NCBI GenBank assembly: GCA_965261315.1
Contig: CBDHDM010000136.1
Span: 124,001 to 188,000 of the forward strand
Direction of reading: 5' to 3'
From: Endozoicomonas sp965261315
GTDB taxonomy: Bacteria > Pseudomonadota > Gammaproteobacteria > Pseudomonadales > Endozoicomonadaceae
DNA length: 64,000 bases
Shown: piece by piece, positions 46,793 to 55,521 of the stretch
Position numbering within the stretch: the stretch's first letter is position 1
How the letters are laid out: each line of letters starts with the position of its first letter
Position numbers and translations under genes: made by a program
Notes under the pieces: model-generated
Databases searched by the model: none
Told to the model about the DNA's origin: nothing
The model's input: the letters and a program-made list of their open reading frames with translations, nothing else

Positions 46793-46954
46793 AGATGTCT
46801 GAAACAGGCATGAAATTCTTCGTAACTGTCGTTAACCTCCTGTAACACGCGCAAACTGGACGCACCCTTGCCAATGGGGCAAAATGCCTGATCAATAACG
46901 ATTGCAATGTGCTTCAGAAAGCATTTCCTTTCGCCGGAAATCAAGAGGATAAAC

Positions 46955-47401
46955 ATGGCAGACATTCTTGTGCTCAACGGCCCAAACCTGAATTTGCTGG
47001 GTACCCGCGAGCCTGGTGTATACGGAGCAACCACACTGGAACAGATTAGCCAGAACCTTGTTCAACTGGCTGCAGATTCAGGCCTTAATCTGGAAAACTT
47101 CCAGAGCAATGCGGAACACCTCCTGGTAGAACGCATTCACCAGGCAGGTAAGGATAAGGTACGCTTCATTATCATCAATCCGGCAGCATTCACCCATACC
47201 AGTGTTGCGCTGCGGGATGCCCTGCTGGGCGTCGCCATACCATTTATTGAAGTGCATCTTTCGAACGTCCACCGCAGAGAGCCTTTCCGCCATCACTCCT
47301 ATTTCAGTGATGTGGCTGAAGGTGTCATTGCCGGTCTGGGGCCAAAAGGTTATGAACTCGCGCTGACTGCAGCTATCGAAGTGCTTGCCAGACAGCCATG
47401 A
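46955..47401 (+). CDS. aroQ: Type II 3-dehydroquinate dehydratase
   Basis: This enzyme of the shikimate pathway removes water from 3-dehydroquinate. Conserved blocks are LVLNGPNLNLLGTREPGVYG (with the catalytic Arg and Tyr), INPAAFTHTSVALRDAL and IEVHLSNVHRREPFRHHSY (catalytic His). The start at 46955 is chosen because AGAGGAT precedes it and it aligns with the family; the frame is open to 46907. The product is 148 aa. The order aroQ-accB-accC is common in gammaproteobacteria. Confidence 0.96.
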   Translation: MADILVLNGPNLNLLGTREPGVYGATTLEQISQNLVQLAADSGLNLENFQSNAEHLLVERIHQAGKDKVRFIIINPAAFTHTSVALRDALLGVAIPFIEVHLSNVHRREPFRHHSYFSDVAEGVIAGLGPKGYELALTAAIEVLARQP

Positions 47402-47414
47402 GCCAAATTGCCAG

Positions 47415-47449
47415 AAGGCTGCCCACAAGATGGGTCGGAAGGCAGCCTT
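47415..47449 (+). terminator. Intrinsic terminator after aroQ
   Basis: AAGGCTGCC (47415-47423) and GGCAGCCTT (47441-47449) form a perfect 9-bp stem followed by TTGAGTTCATTT. It lies 13 bp after the aroQ stop and separates aroQ from accB. Confidence 0.75.
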
Positions 47450-47528
47450 TTGAGTTCATTTAAATTACCGTGCGGGTATTTAAACCACAGCATGGACAAC
47501 GTAAAAACTGACTGCCCAACATCTTACG

Positions 47529-47556
47529 CTTCGACGAGTCGAACGTTCGATTTTTG
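47529..47556 (+). promoter_or_regulatory. Overlapping alternative hairpins in the accB leader
   Basis: TTCGACGAGTCGAA (47530-47543) and TCGAACGTTCGA (47539-47550) are overlapping inverted repeats that share TCGAA, so only one can form at a time. The second is followed directly by TTTTT, like a small attenuator. They lie 58-84 bp before the accB start. Structure is seen; regulation is inferred. Confidence 0.35.
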
Positions 47557-47613
47557 GAAAAATCAACCACACTGGCCGGCCGGTTCTGCCAGTACAAGCA
47601 TTTGAGACTGACT

Positions 47614-48072
47614 ATGGATATTAGAAAAGTAAAAAAGCTCATTGAGCTGCTGGAAGAATCAGGTATCGATGAACTCGAAATCCATGAGGGCGAAGAATCC
47701 GTTCGCATCAGCCGTTACTCCAAGAACGCCCCGGTCGCTCATGCCACAATCGCCTACCCTGCGGCGCCTGCACCGGCTGCAGCCCCAGTAGCAGCAGAAG
47801 CGGTACCGACTGCACCAACGGCTGATCCAGTACTTTCCGGGCATCAGGTCAAGTCTCCAATGGTTGGTACTTTCTACAGTTCTCCATCTCCTGAATCACC
47901 GGTTTTCGCTAAAGAAGGTCAATCGGTTAAGGAAGGCGATGTGCTCTGCATTGTTGAAGCCATGAAAATGATGAACCAGATCAAGGCGGATAAATCCGGC
48001 ACTATCAGCGCCGTTCTGGTTGAGAATGGTCAGCCTGTAGAGTACGACCAGCCCCTGTTCACCATTGTCTGA
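47614..48072 (+). CDS. accB: Biotin carboxyl carrier protein of acetyl-CoA carboxylase
   Basis: AccB carries the biotin that shuttles CO2 between AccC and AccAD in malonyl-CoA synthesis. The 152 aa protein starts MDIRKVKKLIELLEESGIDE, has an Ala/Pro-rich linker (about 49-72), and ends in a biotinyl domain with EAMKM, placing the biotinylated Lys at residue 118. The start at 47614 matches E. coli; the frame is open upstream to 47554. AccC starts 10 bp after its stop. Confidence 0.96.
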   Translation: MDIRKVKKLIELLEESGIDELEIHEGEESVRISRYSKNAPVAHATIAYPAAPAPAAAPVAAEAVPTAPTADPVLSGHQVKSPMVGTFYSSPSPESPVFAKEGQSVKEGDVLCIVEAMKMMNQIKADKSGTISAVLVENGQPVEYDQPLFTIV

Positions 48073-48082
48073 GAGTCCCGTT

Positions 48083-49423
48083 ATGCTCGATAAAGTCGTT
48101 ATAGCCAACCGGGGCGAAATTGCTCTTCGAATATTAAGAGCCTGCAAAGAGCTGGGCATCAAGACCGTTGCGGTTCACTCCAAAGCCGATGCAGACCTTA
48201 TGCATCTGCACCTGGCGGACGAGTCTGTCTGCATTGGTCCAAACAACCCGGCAGAAAGCTATCTCAATATTCCTGCCATCATCAGTGCTGCTGAGGTGAC
48301 TCATGCAACAGCCATTCATCCGGGTTATGGTTTCCTGTCAGAGAATGCTGATTTTGCTGAACAGGTAGAACGCAGTGGCTTTACCTTTATCGGGCCTTCA
48401 GCTGATGTTATCCGACTGATGGGTGACAAGGTTTCCGCGATTGAAGCCATGCAGAAAGCAGGCGTACCCACCGTTCCCGGCTCCAACGGTGCACTGACCG
48501 ATGATGACAGCCGTACCATGGCCATTGCCCGGGATATTGGTTACCCCGTGATTATCAAGGCGGCTGGCGGTGGTGGTGGCCGTGGTATGCGAGTGGTTCA
48601 TCACGAAGAAGAGCTGATCTCTTCCGTGGCACTCACCAAATCAGAAGCCGGTGCTGCATTCAACAACGATACGGTCTATCTGGAAAAATTCCTGCAGAAC
48701 CCACGTCATGTTGAGTTTCAGGTACTGGCGGATGGACAGGGCAACGCCATTCACCTGGGTGACCGCGACTGCTCACTGCAGCGTCGTCACCAGAAGGTCA
48801 TTGAAGAAGCCCCGGCTCCCGGTATTCCTGAAGAGAAACGCCAGGAAGTGGCCGGCGCCTGCACCCGTGCCTGTATTGAACTGGGTTATAAAGGTGCTGG
48901 TACCTTTGAGTTCCTGTATGAAAACGGTGAGTTCTATTTCATTGAAATGAACACCCGGGTTCAGGTGGAACATCCGGTGACGGAAATGATCAGCGGTCTT
49001 GATATCGTTAAAGAACAATTGAGAATTGCCAGTGGTCTGCCACTGAGTGTTCGTCAGGAAGATATCGAACTCAAAGGTCATTCCTTCGAGTGCCGTATCA
49101 ATGCGGAAGATCCGAAAACCTTTATGCCATCACCCGGCAAAGTTGTGCAGTTCCATGCACCGGGCGGCAATGGTGTTCGCGTTGATAGCCACCTTTACAA
49201 CGGCTACAGCGTTCCCCCTTACTATGACTCACTGATCGCCAAGATCATCAGTTATGGTCCGGACCGCGAAACCGCCCTGCTCCGGATGAAGAACGCGCTG
49301 GACGAAACGGTCATTGAAGGGATCAAAACCAATATTCCTCTCCATCAGGATCTGGTAACCGACCCTCACTTCAAAGAAGGCTGCGTGAGTATTCACTATC
49401 TGGAGAAGAAGCTGGCTGACTAA
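48083..49423 (+). CDS. accC: Biotin carboxylase subunit of acetyl-CoA carboxylase
   Basis: This ATP-grasp enzyme carboxylates biotin on AccB. The N-terminus LDKVVIANRGEIALRILRAC, the ATP-binding Gly loop KAAGGGGGRGMRVV, DRDCSLQRRHQKVIEEAPAP and EMNTRVQVEHPVTEM are diagnostic. The start at 48083 gives 446 aa, close to the 449 of E. coli. It is translationally close to accB and followed by a strong terminator. Confidence 0.97.
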   Translation: MLDKVVIANRGEIALRILRACKELGIKTVAVHSKADADLMHLHLADESVCIGPNNPAESYLNIPAIISAAEVTHATAIHPGYGFLSENADFAEQVERSGFTFIGPSADVIRLMGDKVSAIEAMQKAGVPTVPGSNGALTDDDSRTMAIARDIGYPVIIKAAGGGGGRGMRVVHHEEELISSVALTKSEAGAAFNNDTVYLEKFLQNPRHVEFQVLADGQGNAIHLGDRDCSLQRRHQKVIEEAPAPGIPEEKRQEVAGACTRACIELGYKGAGTFEFLYENGEFYFIEMNTRVQVEHPVTEMISGLDIVKEQLRIASGLPLSVRQEDIELKGHSFECRINAEDPKTFMPSPGKVVQFHAPGGNGVRVDSHLYNGYSVPPYYDSLIAKIISYGPDRETALLRMKNALDETVIEGIKTNIPLHQDLVTDPHFKEGCVSIHYLEKKLAD

Positions 49424-49451
49424 GGCCGTTGCTTCTAAGTCTTCGCTTACT

Positions 49452-49488
49452 AAAGGCCATTACCTTCCGGGAATGGCCTTTATTTTTT
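49452..49488 (+). terminator. Intrinsic terminator after accC
   Basis: AAAGGCCATT and AATGGCCTTT form a perfect 10-bp stem (49452-49481) with a 10-base loop, followed by ATTTTTTAT. It ends the accBC transcript. Confidence 0.9.
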
Positions 49489-49635
49489 ATACATTCTGAT
49501 TGCTCAGCCAGTGTCTGTTTATGAAATATCCGTGCTCAGCTACAATACCCTGCGTTATGTTCCATGAATTTCTCCCCTGACGCTCTCCTGAAGAGCAGGC
49601 CGGAATTCTTATCGCTTTTCATTCTGGATAACACA

Positions 49636-50535
49636 ATGTCTTGGATTCAAGTCAGACTGGACACTACTTCTGACCATGCTGAAATTCTGGAAGACCTGCT
49701 TCTGGAAGCAGGTGCCTGTGCCGTAACCCTGCAGGATGCAAAAGATCAGCCTGTCTATGAGCCGGAACTGGGTACGACCCCGCTGTGGAATAACACCGTC
49801 GTCGTTGGCCTGTTTGATGCCCATACCCGCACCGATAATGTGATCCCGTTTCTCAAAGAGAATGCCGGACTGAACCCTTTCCCTAATCACAAGGTCGAAC
49901 TGGTGGAAGATAAGGACTGGGAAAGAGAATGGATGACCCACTTCCATCCAATGCAGTTTGGTGACCGTCTGTGGGTTTGTCCAAGCTGGAAGGAAGTTCC
50001 TGACCCAGAGGCTGTTAACCTGATGCTGGATCCGGGCCTGGCATTTGGCACCGGGACTCACCCGACTACAGCACTTTGTCTGCGCTGGCTTGATCAGCAG
50101 AGCCATTTGGAAAGCAACCTGAAAGGCAAAGAAGTCATCGATTATGGCTGTGGCTCAGGTATTCTCGCCATTGCCGCACTGCTGCTGGGAGCTCAGTCTG
50201 CTGTCGGTGTGGACCTGGACCCACAGGCACTGGAAGCCACTATTGAGAATGCCAAACGAAATAACATACCGACTGACAAGCTTGAGGTTTTCCTGCCGGA
50301 TGATTCACCTGCAGATCAGGCGGATGTAGTACTGGCTAATATTCTTGCAGGCCCATTGACTCAACTGGCTCCCAAACTGGCCAGTCTGACCAGGGAAGGC
50401 GGTTCCATTGCACTGTCAGGTATTCTGGCTGAGCAAGTGGTTGAAATTATTCAAACCTATGAGCAGTGGTTTGCCATGGATGCCCCCGTCACCTTCGATG
50501 GCTGGGCCATGCTCTCTGGCAAACGACGTTCATAA
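49636..50535 (+). CDS. prmA: Ribosomal protein L11 methyltransferase
   Basis: PrmA trimethylates ribosomal protein L11 using S-adenosylmethionine. The start at 49636 (MSWIQVRLDTTSDHAE) matches the family; the frame is open to 49564. The N-terminal substrate-binding domain is followed by LDPGLAFGTGTHPTTALCL and the SAM motif VIDYGCGSGILAIAA, then DLDPQAL and VLANILAGPL. The 299 aa length is normal. The position after accC is typical. Confidence 0.96.
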   Translation: MSWIQVRLDTTSDHAEILEDLLLEAGACAVTLQDAKDQPVYEPELGTTPLWNNTVVVGLFDAHTRTDNVIPFLKENAGLNPFPNHKVELVEDKDWEREWMTHFHPMQFGDRLWVCPSWKEVPDPEAVNLMLDPGLAFGTGTHPTTALCLRWLDQQSHLESNLKGKEVIDYGCGSGILAIAALLLGAQSAVGVDLDPQALEATIENAKRNNIPTDKLEVFLPDDSPADQADVVLANILAGPLTQLAPKLASLTREGGSIALSGILAEQVVEIIQTYEQWFAMDAPVTFDGWAMLSGKRRS

Positions 50536-50688
50536 AAGGCCATGCATATGATGCAGGCATGACGGAGCTCGTTGCGGATTCATTCTCAATAGAGCCTGTT
50601 GCACCTGCTTCACTAACTTAGACTGGATTCAGTACGGGGGCTCTGGTCTAATAAAAAATGCAGCCTAAAGATCAGGTACAAAGTAAAC

Positions 50689-51639
50689 ATGACGCCTTCA
50701 AGTGTCACTTGCCCCCATTGCCAGACCACATTTCGCATTACCAATGCTCAGCTTAAGGCTGCCAATGGTTCAGTGCGCTGCGGCTCATGTCTGCAGGTAT
50801 TCAACGCCCTAAATCAGGTCGAGCGTCCAAAAGAGAAGGAAAAAGTAAAAGAAACCGTTAAGGCCCTGGAAGAAAACACCACTCCCCATCAGGACGCACC
50901 AGTACCGGCACAACCCAGGCAACAGCCTCCGGAAAAGCTGGTAGTCCAACAGCACAAGCCGGTAAAAAAGCCGGAATCATCGCAACCGGACAAACCCAAA
51001 GCCAAAGACCTTGACCCTTCTGTAAAGGCAAAGGTGGCAACTGCTCCCATGGAGTACGACGGCTACCATCAGCAAAGCATCGAAACCCTGATTCAGGAAC
51101 TGGATGAACGGGAAACCGAAGAAACCATTAGCGAACAGCAGCGTCGCAGAAAAAGAACCTACTGGGGGTTTGCTGCCTGCGCCCTGATGCTGTTGCTCGT
51201 TCTGCAGTTTGCCTGGTTCAACCGCAACACGCTGTCTCTGAACCCTTCACTAAGGCCTGCCTATGCAATGGCCTGTAACTTGTTTGCCTGCACCCTTCCC
51301 CCTCTGGTCGATATTCAGGCCATAAGAAGTGTTGACCTGGTGGTTCGCAGCCATCCGAATCAAAGCAATGCCCTGCAGATAGATGCCGTCATCATCAATG
51401 AAGCCAAGCATCCTCAGCCATTTCCAGACCTGGAACTGACCTTTACGGACATCAATGGCAGACTGGTGGCCAACCGCACCTTTACCCCCTCTGAATACCT
51501 TGGCGGAGAGCTGGCGGGCTCGGAAGAGATGCCTAAAGCACAACCTATTCGGCTTGGGCTGGAAATTATTGATCCAGGCGAAAGAGCGGTGAATTATCAA
51601 CTGACATTCAGCGAAAACAGAGCAACACGATTTAACTAG
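50689..51639 (+). CDS. DUF3426 zinc-ribbon membrane protein
   Basis: This 316 aa protein begins with an MJ0042-type zinc ribbon: CPHCQTTFRITNAQLKAANG followed by CGSCLQVF. A long Lys/Glu/Pro/Gln-rich linker follows (about 45-125). One membrane helix (YWGFAACALMLLLVLQFAWF) and a periplasmic DUF3426 domain complete it. In many gammaproteobacteria this gene sits between prmA and dusB-fis; here dusB-fis does not follow, and a repeat element and nsrR come next. The function is unknown. Confidence 0.88.
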   Translation: MTPSSVTCPHCQTTFRITNAQLKAANGSVRCGSCLQVFNALNQVERPKEKEKVKETVKALEENTTPHQDAPVPAQPRQQPPEKLVVQQHKPVKKPESSQPDKPKAKDLDPSVKAKVATAPMEYDGYHQQSIETLIQELDERETEETISEQQRRRKRTYWGFAACALMLLLVLQFAWFNRNTLSLNPSLRPAYAMACNLFACTLPPLVDIQAIRSVDLVVRSHPNQSNALQIDAVIINEAKHPQPFPDLELTFTDINGRLVANRTFTPSEYLGGELAGSEEMPKAQPIRLGLEIIDPGERAVNYQLTFSENRATRFN

Positions 51640-51662
51640 ATGTAGTTGATTAAGACTTTTTT

Positions 51663-51847
51663 GGAACCACGAAGAGCACAAAAGCTTTAAACCACGAAGA
51701 GCACAAAAGCTTTTTGAACCGCAGAGATCACAAAGTTCACAGAGAAAGATAAGCCTTTTTCTTTTCTTTGTGATCTTTGTACGACCGTCAAGGATGGCGG
51801 AAGTGCCGGTAATGCAGGAGCAATTACCGGTGCTCTTCGTGGTTTAA
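51663..51847. repeat. Dispersed hairpin repeat, copy 1, bounded by 15-bp terminal inverted repeats
   Basis: The element is bounded by AACCACGAAGAGCAC (51665-51679) and GTGCTCTTCGTGGTT (51830-51844). The left end is partly duplicated in tandem (a second ACCACGAAGAGCAC from 51691). Near the right end are two hairpins: CCGTC-AAGGAT-GGCGG (51785-51800) and CCGGTAAT / ATTACCGG (51806-51830). It lies between the DUF3426 gene and nsrR, has no coding capacity, and is related to copies at 57981 and 60451. Confidence 0.7.
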
Positions 51848-51863
51848 AGGTCTTTTTTGTTTC

Positions 51864-52292
51864 TCAAGCAATCGCCAGCAGCTTGATCAACTCTTTCCGG
51901 TTGCCTATCAAATCCGCCAGGCTGTATCGGTTCAATACCGCCATAAATGCTGCCACGGCCTCAGCAAGTACCCCTTTCAACTCACACCCCGGCGATATTC
52001 GACACATCGGCTGGTCGCACTCCACTACCTTCATGGTGGTTTCCATGCACAGCACCAGTTCACCGAGATTAATGTCTTCCGGCGGTTTACCCAAGGTAAA
52101 GCCGCCGCCCTTGCCCCGTAAGGTTTTCAGATACCCCTCATGACCGAGTTTCTGAATAATCTTCATCACATGATTCCGTGATAAATCGTAGATGTCCGTT
52201 ACTTCCTGGATAGAAAGCAGCTGTCCTTCAGGCTGAAGGGCAGCATACATCAGAATGCGAAGGGCATAATCGGTGTGTTTGGTCAGTTTCAT
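51864..52292 (-). CDS. nsrR: Nitric-oxide-sensing repressor NsrR (Rrf2 family)
   Basis: NsrR is an iron-sulfur repressor that loses DNA binding when its cluster reacts with nitric oxide. The 142 aa protein has the winged-helix start KLTKHTDYALRILMYAA, the recognition region YDLSRNHVMKIIQKLGHEGY and RGKGGGFTLGKP. The cluster Cys residues 92, 97 and 103 lie in CDQPMCRISPGC. It is close to E. coli NsrR throughout. It is divergent from hmp, its usual target, with two NsrR-like sites between the genes. Confidence 0.93.
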   Translation of the reverse strand: MKLTKHTDYALRILMYAALQPEGQLLSIQEVTDIYDLSRNHVMKIIQKLGHEGYLKTLRGKGGGFTLGKPPEDINLGELVLCMETTMKVVECDQPMCRISPGCELKGVLAEAVAAFMAVLNRYSLADLIGNRKELIKLLAIA

Positions 52293-52312
52293 TCAGAGAT
52301 AGACACGAATAA

Positions 52313-52335
52313 AAGATGCAACTAGAATGCACTTT
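52313..52335. promoter_or_regulatory. NsrR-type operator 1
   Basis: AAGATGCAACT-A-GAATGCACTTT is an 11-1-11 inverted repeat close to the known NsrR consensus (AAGATGYATTT and its complement). It lies between the divergent nsrR and hmp starts. The match is by eye. Confidence 0.7.
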
Positions 52336-52338
52336 TAT

Positions 52339-52361
52339 TAAATGCATTTCAAATGCATGTT
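52339..52361. promoter_or_regulatory. NsrR-type operator 2
   Basis: TAAATGCATTT-C-AAATGCATGTT is a second 11-1-11 inverted repeat matching the NsrR consensus in most positions of each arm. It ends 27 bp before the hmp start. Two sites suggest tight autoregulation and hmp control. Confidence 0.7.
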
Positions 52362-52388
52362 TATGGATAACCTGACCAGAGGTGCTTT

Positions 52389-52694
52389 ATGAGCCTGAGT
52401 GAACAAACAATTCAAATCGTCAAAGCCACTGCCCCGGTTCTGGCTGAGCACGGTGAAACCATAACTCAGCACTTCTATCAGCAGATGTTCAGCCAAAACC
52501 CGGAGCTGCTGAATATATTCAACGCCACCAACCATAAAACCGGTCGTCAACAGGCCGCTCTGGCCAACGCGGTCTATGCCTATGCCGCCAACATCGACAA
52601 TCTGGCCGCCCTGACTGACGCCGTTCTGCGAATCGCTCACAAGCATGCCAGCTTTAATATCCTGCCAGAACAATACCCCATAGTGGGTAAACAC
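52389..52694 (+). pseudogene. hmp: Flavohaemoprotein (NO dioxygenase) 5' fragment, truncated by ISKra4-type element
   Basis: The fragment encodes about 102 residues of the globin domain: QTIQIVKATAPVLAEHGETI, HFYQQMFSQNPELLNIFNAT, HKTGRQQAALANAVYAYAAN, and the haem-ligand region AHKHASFNILPEQYPIVGKH. Full-length Hmp is about 396 aa, with FAD and NAD domains after the globin. Coding is lost exactly at the left inverted repeat of the insertion element. The rest of hmp is not found on the other side, where a transposase fragment begins, so the disruption probably came with a deletion or an earlier insertion. Confidence 0.92.
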
Positions 52695-54006
52695 GGGTGC
52701 AATTAAAAGTGTTCACCAAGCGAATTTCACCACAAGAATCTTAAAGTTAGACAATACTGTGTGAATATTCCCAATACTCGCATCAATATAAATATGTCCT
52801 CACCCATTTCCCTTGCTGATAGACTCGCCGCCCATCCTGAACTCAAACGCAGAGTTTCAGCGCTACTGGATATTGTTGAAGCCGAATCCGGTCTCCTTGA
52901 TCGTGCTGATGATGCTGAACAGGCTGTTATAGAAAACCTTCGTCTTATGGGGAATGAACTCCTTACTGACTGGAGTGCCTGCAAAGAAGACCAGAAGTTT
53001 TCTGAAGCTTGTCTGAAGCATCCTGGGGCTAAAGCTCGAAAAAAAACACTTATTGGTTCAGCACCTACGGAAAGATAGACGTCATTGAACGTTGTCCAAC
53101 TATCGATGAGCACCGAGTCAGACCTTTCAGTCATTCTGCTCAGATACACTGTCGTGAATACACTCGTACAATCCAACGGAAAATTATTGATTTTTCAGCC
53201 GACTGCTCTTTTCGTAGTGCCGCGAAAAAGATGCAGGAACATTACGGTATAGAGGTTCCAGAGTCGACTATTCGAGCCATTACGCTTGGGCATGCGAACT
53301 GTATGCAAAAGGAGTCCATGGCTTCAGTAGAAGTTTGTCAAACCTGTACTGGCGAAGATGCTTGGTTTATAGGGGAAATGGATGGGAGCATGATTCCGAT
53401 AGTGCTCGTCGATGAGGATGCAGAAGGAGACAAACGTAAAACCCGTAGAAATGAATGGCAGGAAGCCAAGCTTTGCCAGGTTTATAAGCTTGGAAGTATC
53501 GATAAACGTCATCAGGCCAATAGAGTATTTGGGGAGCAAGGGAGCTTCCTGGTCGATTATTATCACCTTTCTGAACACTTTGCAGATGCCGCAGAAGAGT
53601 GTGCAGGTCCTAAAAAGGAGGCGCGAGTAGAGTGGCGACATATGCAGCAGGACCGCATGAAATCAGGAGATATTTACGCTGTTCTGACTGAACTGGATCA
53701 GCATAGAAATGGAAAGAAAGGCAAGGCAGCTAATAAGTCAGAGGCGTGTCATCGATATATCAGAAATCGTCCGGGGCAGTTCGATTATGCCGCGGCGAAA
53801 GCAGCCAACCTTCCGATTGGCTCTGGCGAAATTGAAAGCTCAAACAGTGCAGTCGTTCAGATGCGGTTAAAAATTCCGGGTGCCTGGTGGAAGCCTTCCA
53901 ATGCTGGTGCGATGCTTTGCTTAAGAACTTTACGTGCTAATGGAGACTGGAATCAGTACTGGGAGTGTTCTGGATAGTTAGTGCAAGAACACTTTTAATT
54001 ACACCC
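52695..54006 (+). mobile_element. ISKra4-family insertion sequence
   Basis: This element of 1312 bp is bounded by imperfect 20-bp inverted repeats with one mismatch: GGGTGCAATTAAAAGTGTTC (52695-52714) and GAACACTTTTAATTACACCC (53987-54006). It carries one transposase in two frames. No target duplication is seen; the left flank is hmp and the right flank is a fragment of another transposase. Confidence 0.85.
52797..53977 (+). CDS. ISKra4-family transposase, two frames joined by -1 frameshift
   Basis: The N-terminal frame (52797-53078; GTG at 52761 is an alternative start) holds a helical region. The C-terminal frame continues with FSTYGKIDVIERCPT, YGIEVPESTIRAITLGHA, the first DDE block WFIGEMDGSMIPIV, DYYHLSEHFADAA, and GSGEIESSNSAVVQMRLKIP with the last acidic residue. 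The frames meet at A8 (53039-53046), where A AAA AAA C is in phase for -1 slippage (CGA AAA AAA ACA). All catalytic blocks look intact once joined. Confidence 0.8.
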
Positions 54007-54183
54007 GGTTGCGGTAGTGATTGACCTGCCATTTGAGATCAATGTACTCCTGCTTGGTCAAAACGACTTGAACAAGGCTGAAGGGAGTATCGGGCTGACC
54101 TGAAGTGCGTTCAGATGAAGAGATTTCAAGCATCTGCCAAGGATAGTTGAATGCAGGGCTTTTGATACTTGAATTATGGTTTT
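54007..54183 (-). pseudogene. Transposase N-terminal fragment (IS66-like)
   Basis: On the minus strand the open frame reads WQMLEISSSERTSGQPD then FSLVQVVLTKQEYIDLKWQV, and ends exactly at the right inverted repeat of the ISKra4-type element. The LTKQEYIDLK block resembles N-termini of IS66-type TnpC proteins. It is cut off after about 55 residues. The family call is tentative. Confidence 0.5.
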
Positions 54184-54300
54184 AGCAAATGGTTACATCG
54201 GACAAGCACTAAATGGTCTCAACCCATTCTTTCTGAAATGATTTTCCCGATTAAAAATAGTTGTCTATCATTAAAATAACTGCATAAGAATAAGATTTTC

Positions 54301-55503
54301 ATGAACAAAAATAACATGATCGGAAGCATCTTTTTAGTAACTGGAACAACGATTGGCGCAGGAATGATTGCGCTTCCGGTTAAAACGGGTATATATGGGT
54401 ACGGTGCCACCCTTTTTATGTTTATTGCCGTTTGGTTTGCTACTCTTGTCATCGCTTTTTCTATGCTAGAGGCAAATCTTCAACAGAAAAATGGTGCGAA
54501 CCTTATCACTATGATCAGATTTACCCTTGGTAAACCGGGGGAAATAATTGGCTGGGTTAGCAGTTTATTGTTTTTGTATTGTATTATTGCCGCTTATTTA
54601 TCTGGCCTGGGGGAATTAACAAGCTATTCACTACGATATTTTTTTGATACAGACATAAAAGTGAGTACATCAATTTTAATGATTACCTCTGCATTCTCAC
54701 TTCTGATCTATTTTGGTATAAAAGCTTCGGAACGTGTTAATAGAATTTTCGTTATTATTATATTGCTTACGTTTTTTGTACTTTTGTTTATTACAATGCC
54801 TTATGTTGAACCCAATAATCTTGGAATAACAGATTTCAAACCTCCAGCGTTATCATTGCCTATTGTTTTTACGTCGTTTGGGTATCTTGTGATTATTCCC
54901 ACATTGAGAAGTTATTTGTCCAGTGATGTCAGAAAATTAAAATCAGCCTGCATCATAGGAAGTCTTATACCACTGATTATGTATATTCTATGGGCAACGA
55001 CTGTTATAGGTATTATACCCACCGGTGGAGAACACGGTATTGAGAGTATTGTAGAGTCTGGTGATCCATCGACCGGTATTCTACAGTCGATGACTGAGAT
55101 AACAAACAATAATCAAGTTGTATTAATTTTCAAGATGTTCTTTTTCCTGGCCATATCAACATCATTGATCGGTGTATCACTGGGAACGTTTGATCTTCTA
55201 TCAGATGGTTTGCGCGTTACAAAAAACAAGTTTAGCCGGTTGGTTTTGACTTTATTGACATTTGCTCCTCCTGTTCTGATTGTCCTTATGTTTGATAAAA
55301 TATTTTTTACAGCTCTGGGTTATGCCGCCATATTTTCTGCAATAATCTTTGGGATAATCCCAGCGGTGATGCCCTGGATTGGCAGGATTAAAGGTGCCAA
55401 GAGTAGTTATAAATTACCCGGTGGCAATATAGTTTTTGTTTTAATTATTCTTTTTTCTATTGGAGTAATACTCGCTGAGTTGTTCAGCATTATTAATACT
55501 TAA
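54301..55503 (+). CDS. Aromatic amino acid permease-like transporter (HAAAP family)
   Basis: This 400 aa protein has about eleven membrane helices. It shares the family start GSIFLVTGTTIGAGMIALPV and AFSMLEANLQQKNGANLITM, as in the TyrP-like gene at 25945, and likely is a proton-coupled amino acid symporter. Codon use is visibly AT-rich compared with neighbours, and the gene lies between mobile elements, so horizontal gain is likely. It is followed 18 bp later by a class II aldolase gene, which suggests the imported compound is further metabolised by it. Confidence 0.85.
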   Translation: MNKNNMIGSIFLVTGTTIGAGMIALPVKTGIYGYGATLFMFIAVWFATLVIAFSMLEANLQQKNGANLITMIRFTLGKPGEIIGWVSSLLFLYCIIAAYLSGLGELTSYSLRYFFDTDIKVSTSILMITSAFSLLIYFGIKASERVNRIFVIIILLTFFVLLFITMPYVEPNNLGITDFKPPALSLPIVFTSFGYLVIIPTLRSYLSSDVRKLKSACIIGSLIPLIMYILWATTVIGIIPTGGEHGIESIVESGDPSTGILQSMTEITNNNQVVLIFKMFFFLAISTSLIGVSLGTFDLLSDGLRVTKNKFSRLVLTLLTFAPPVLIVLMFDKIFFTALGYAAIFSAIIFGIIPAVMPWIGRIKGAKSSYKLPGGNIVFVLIILFSIGVILAELFSIINT

Positions 55504-55521
55504 TTGTCAAGGGGCGTTATT

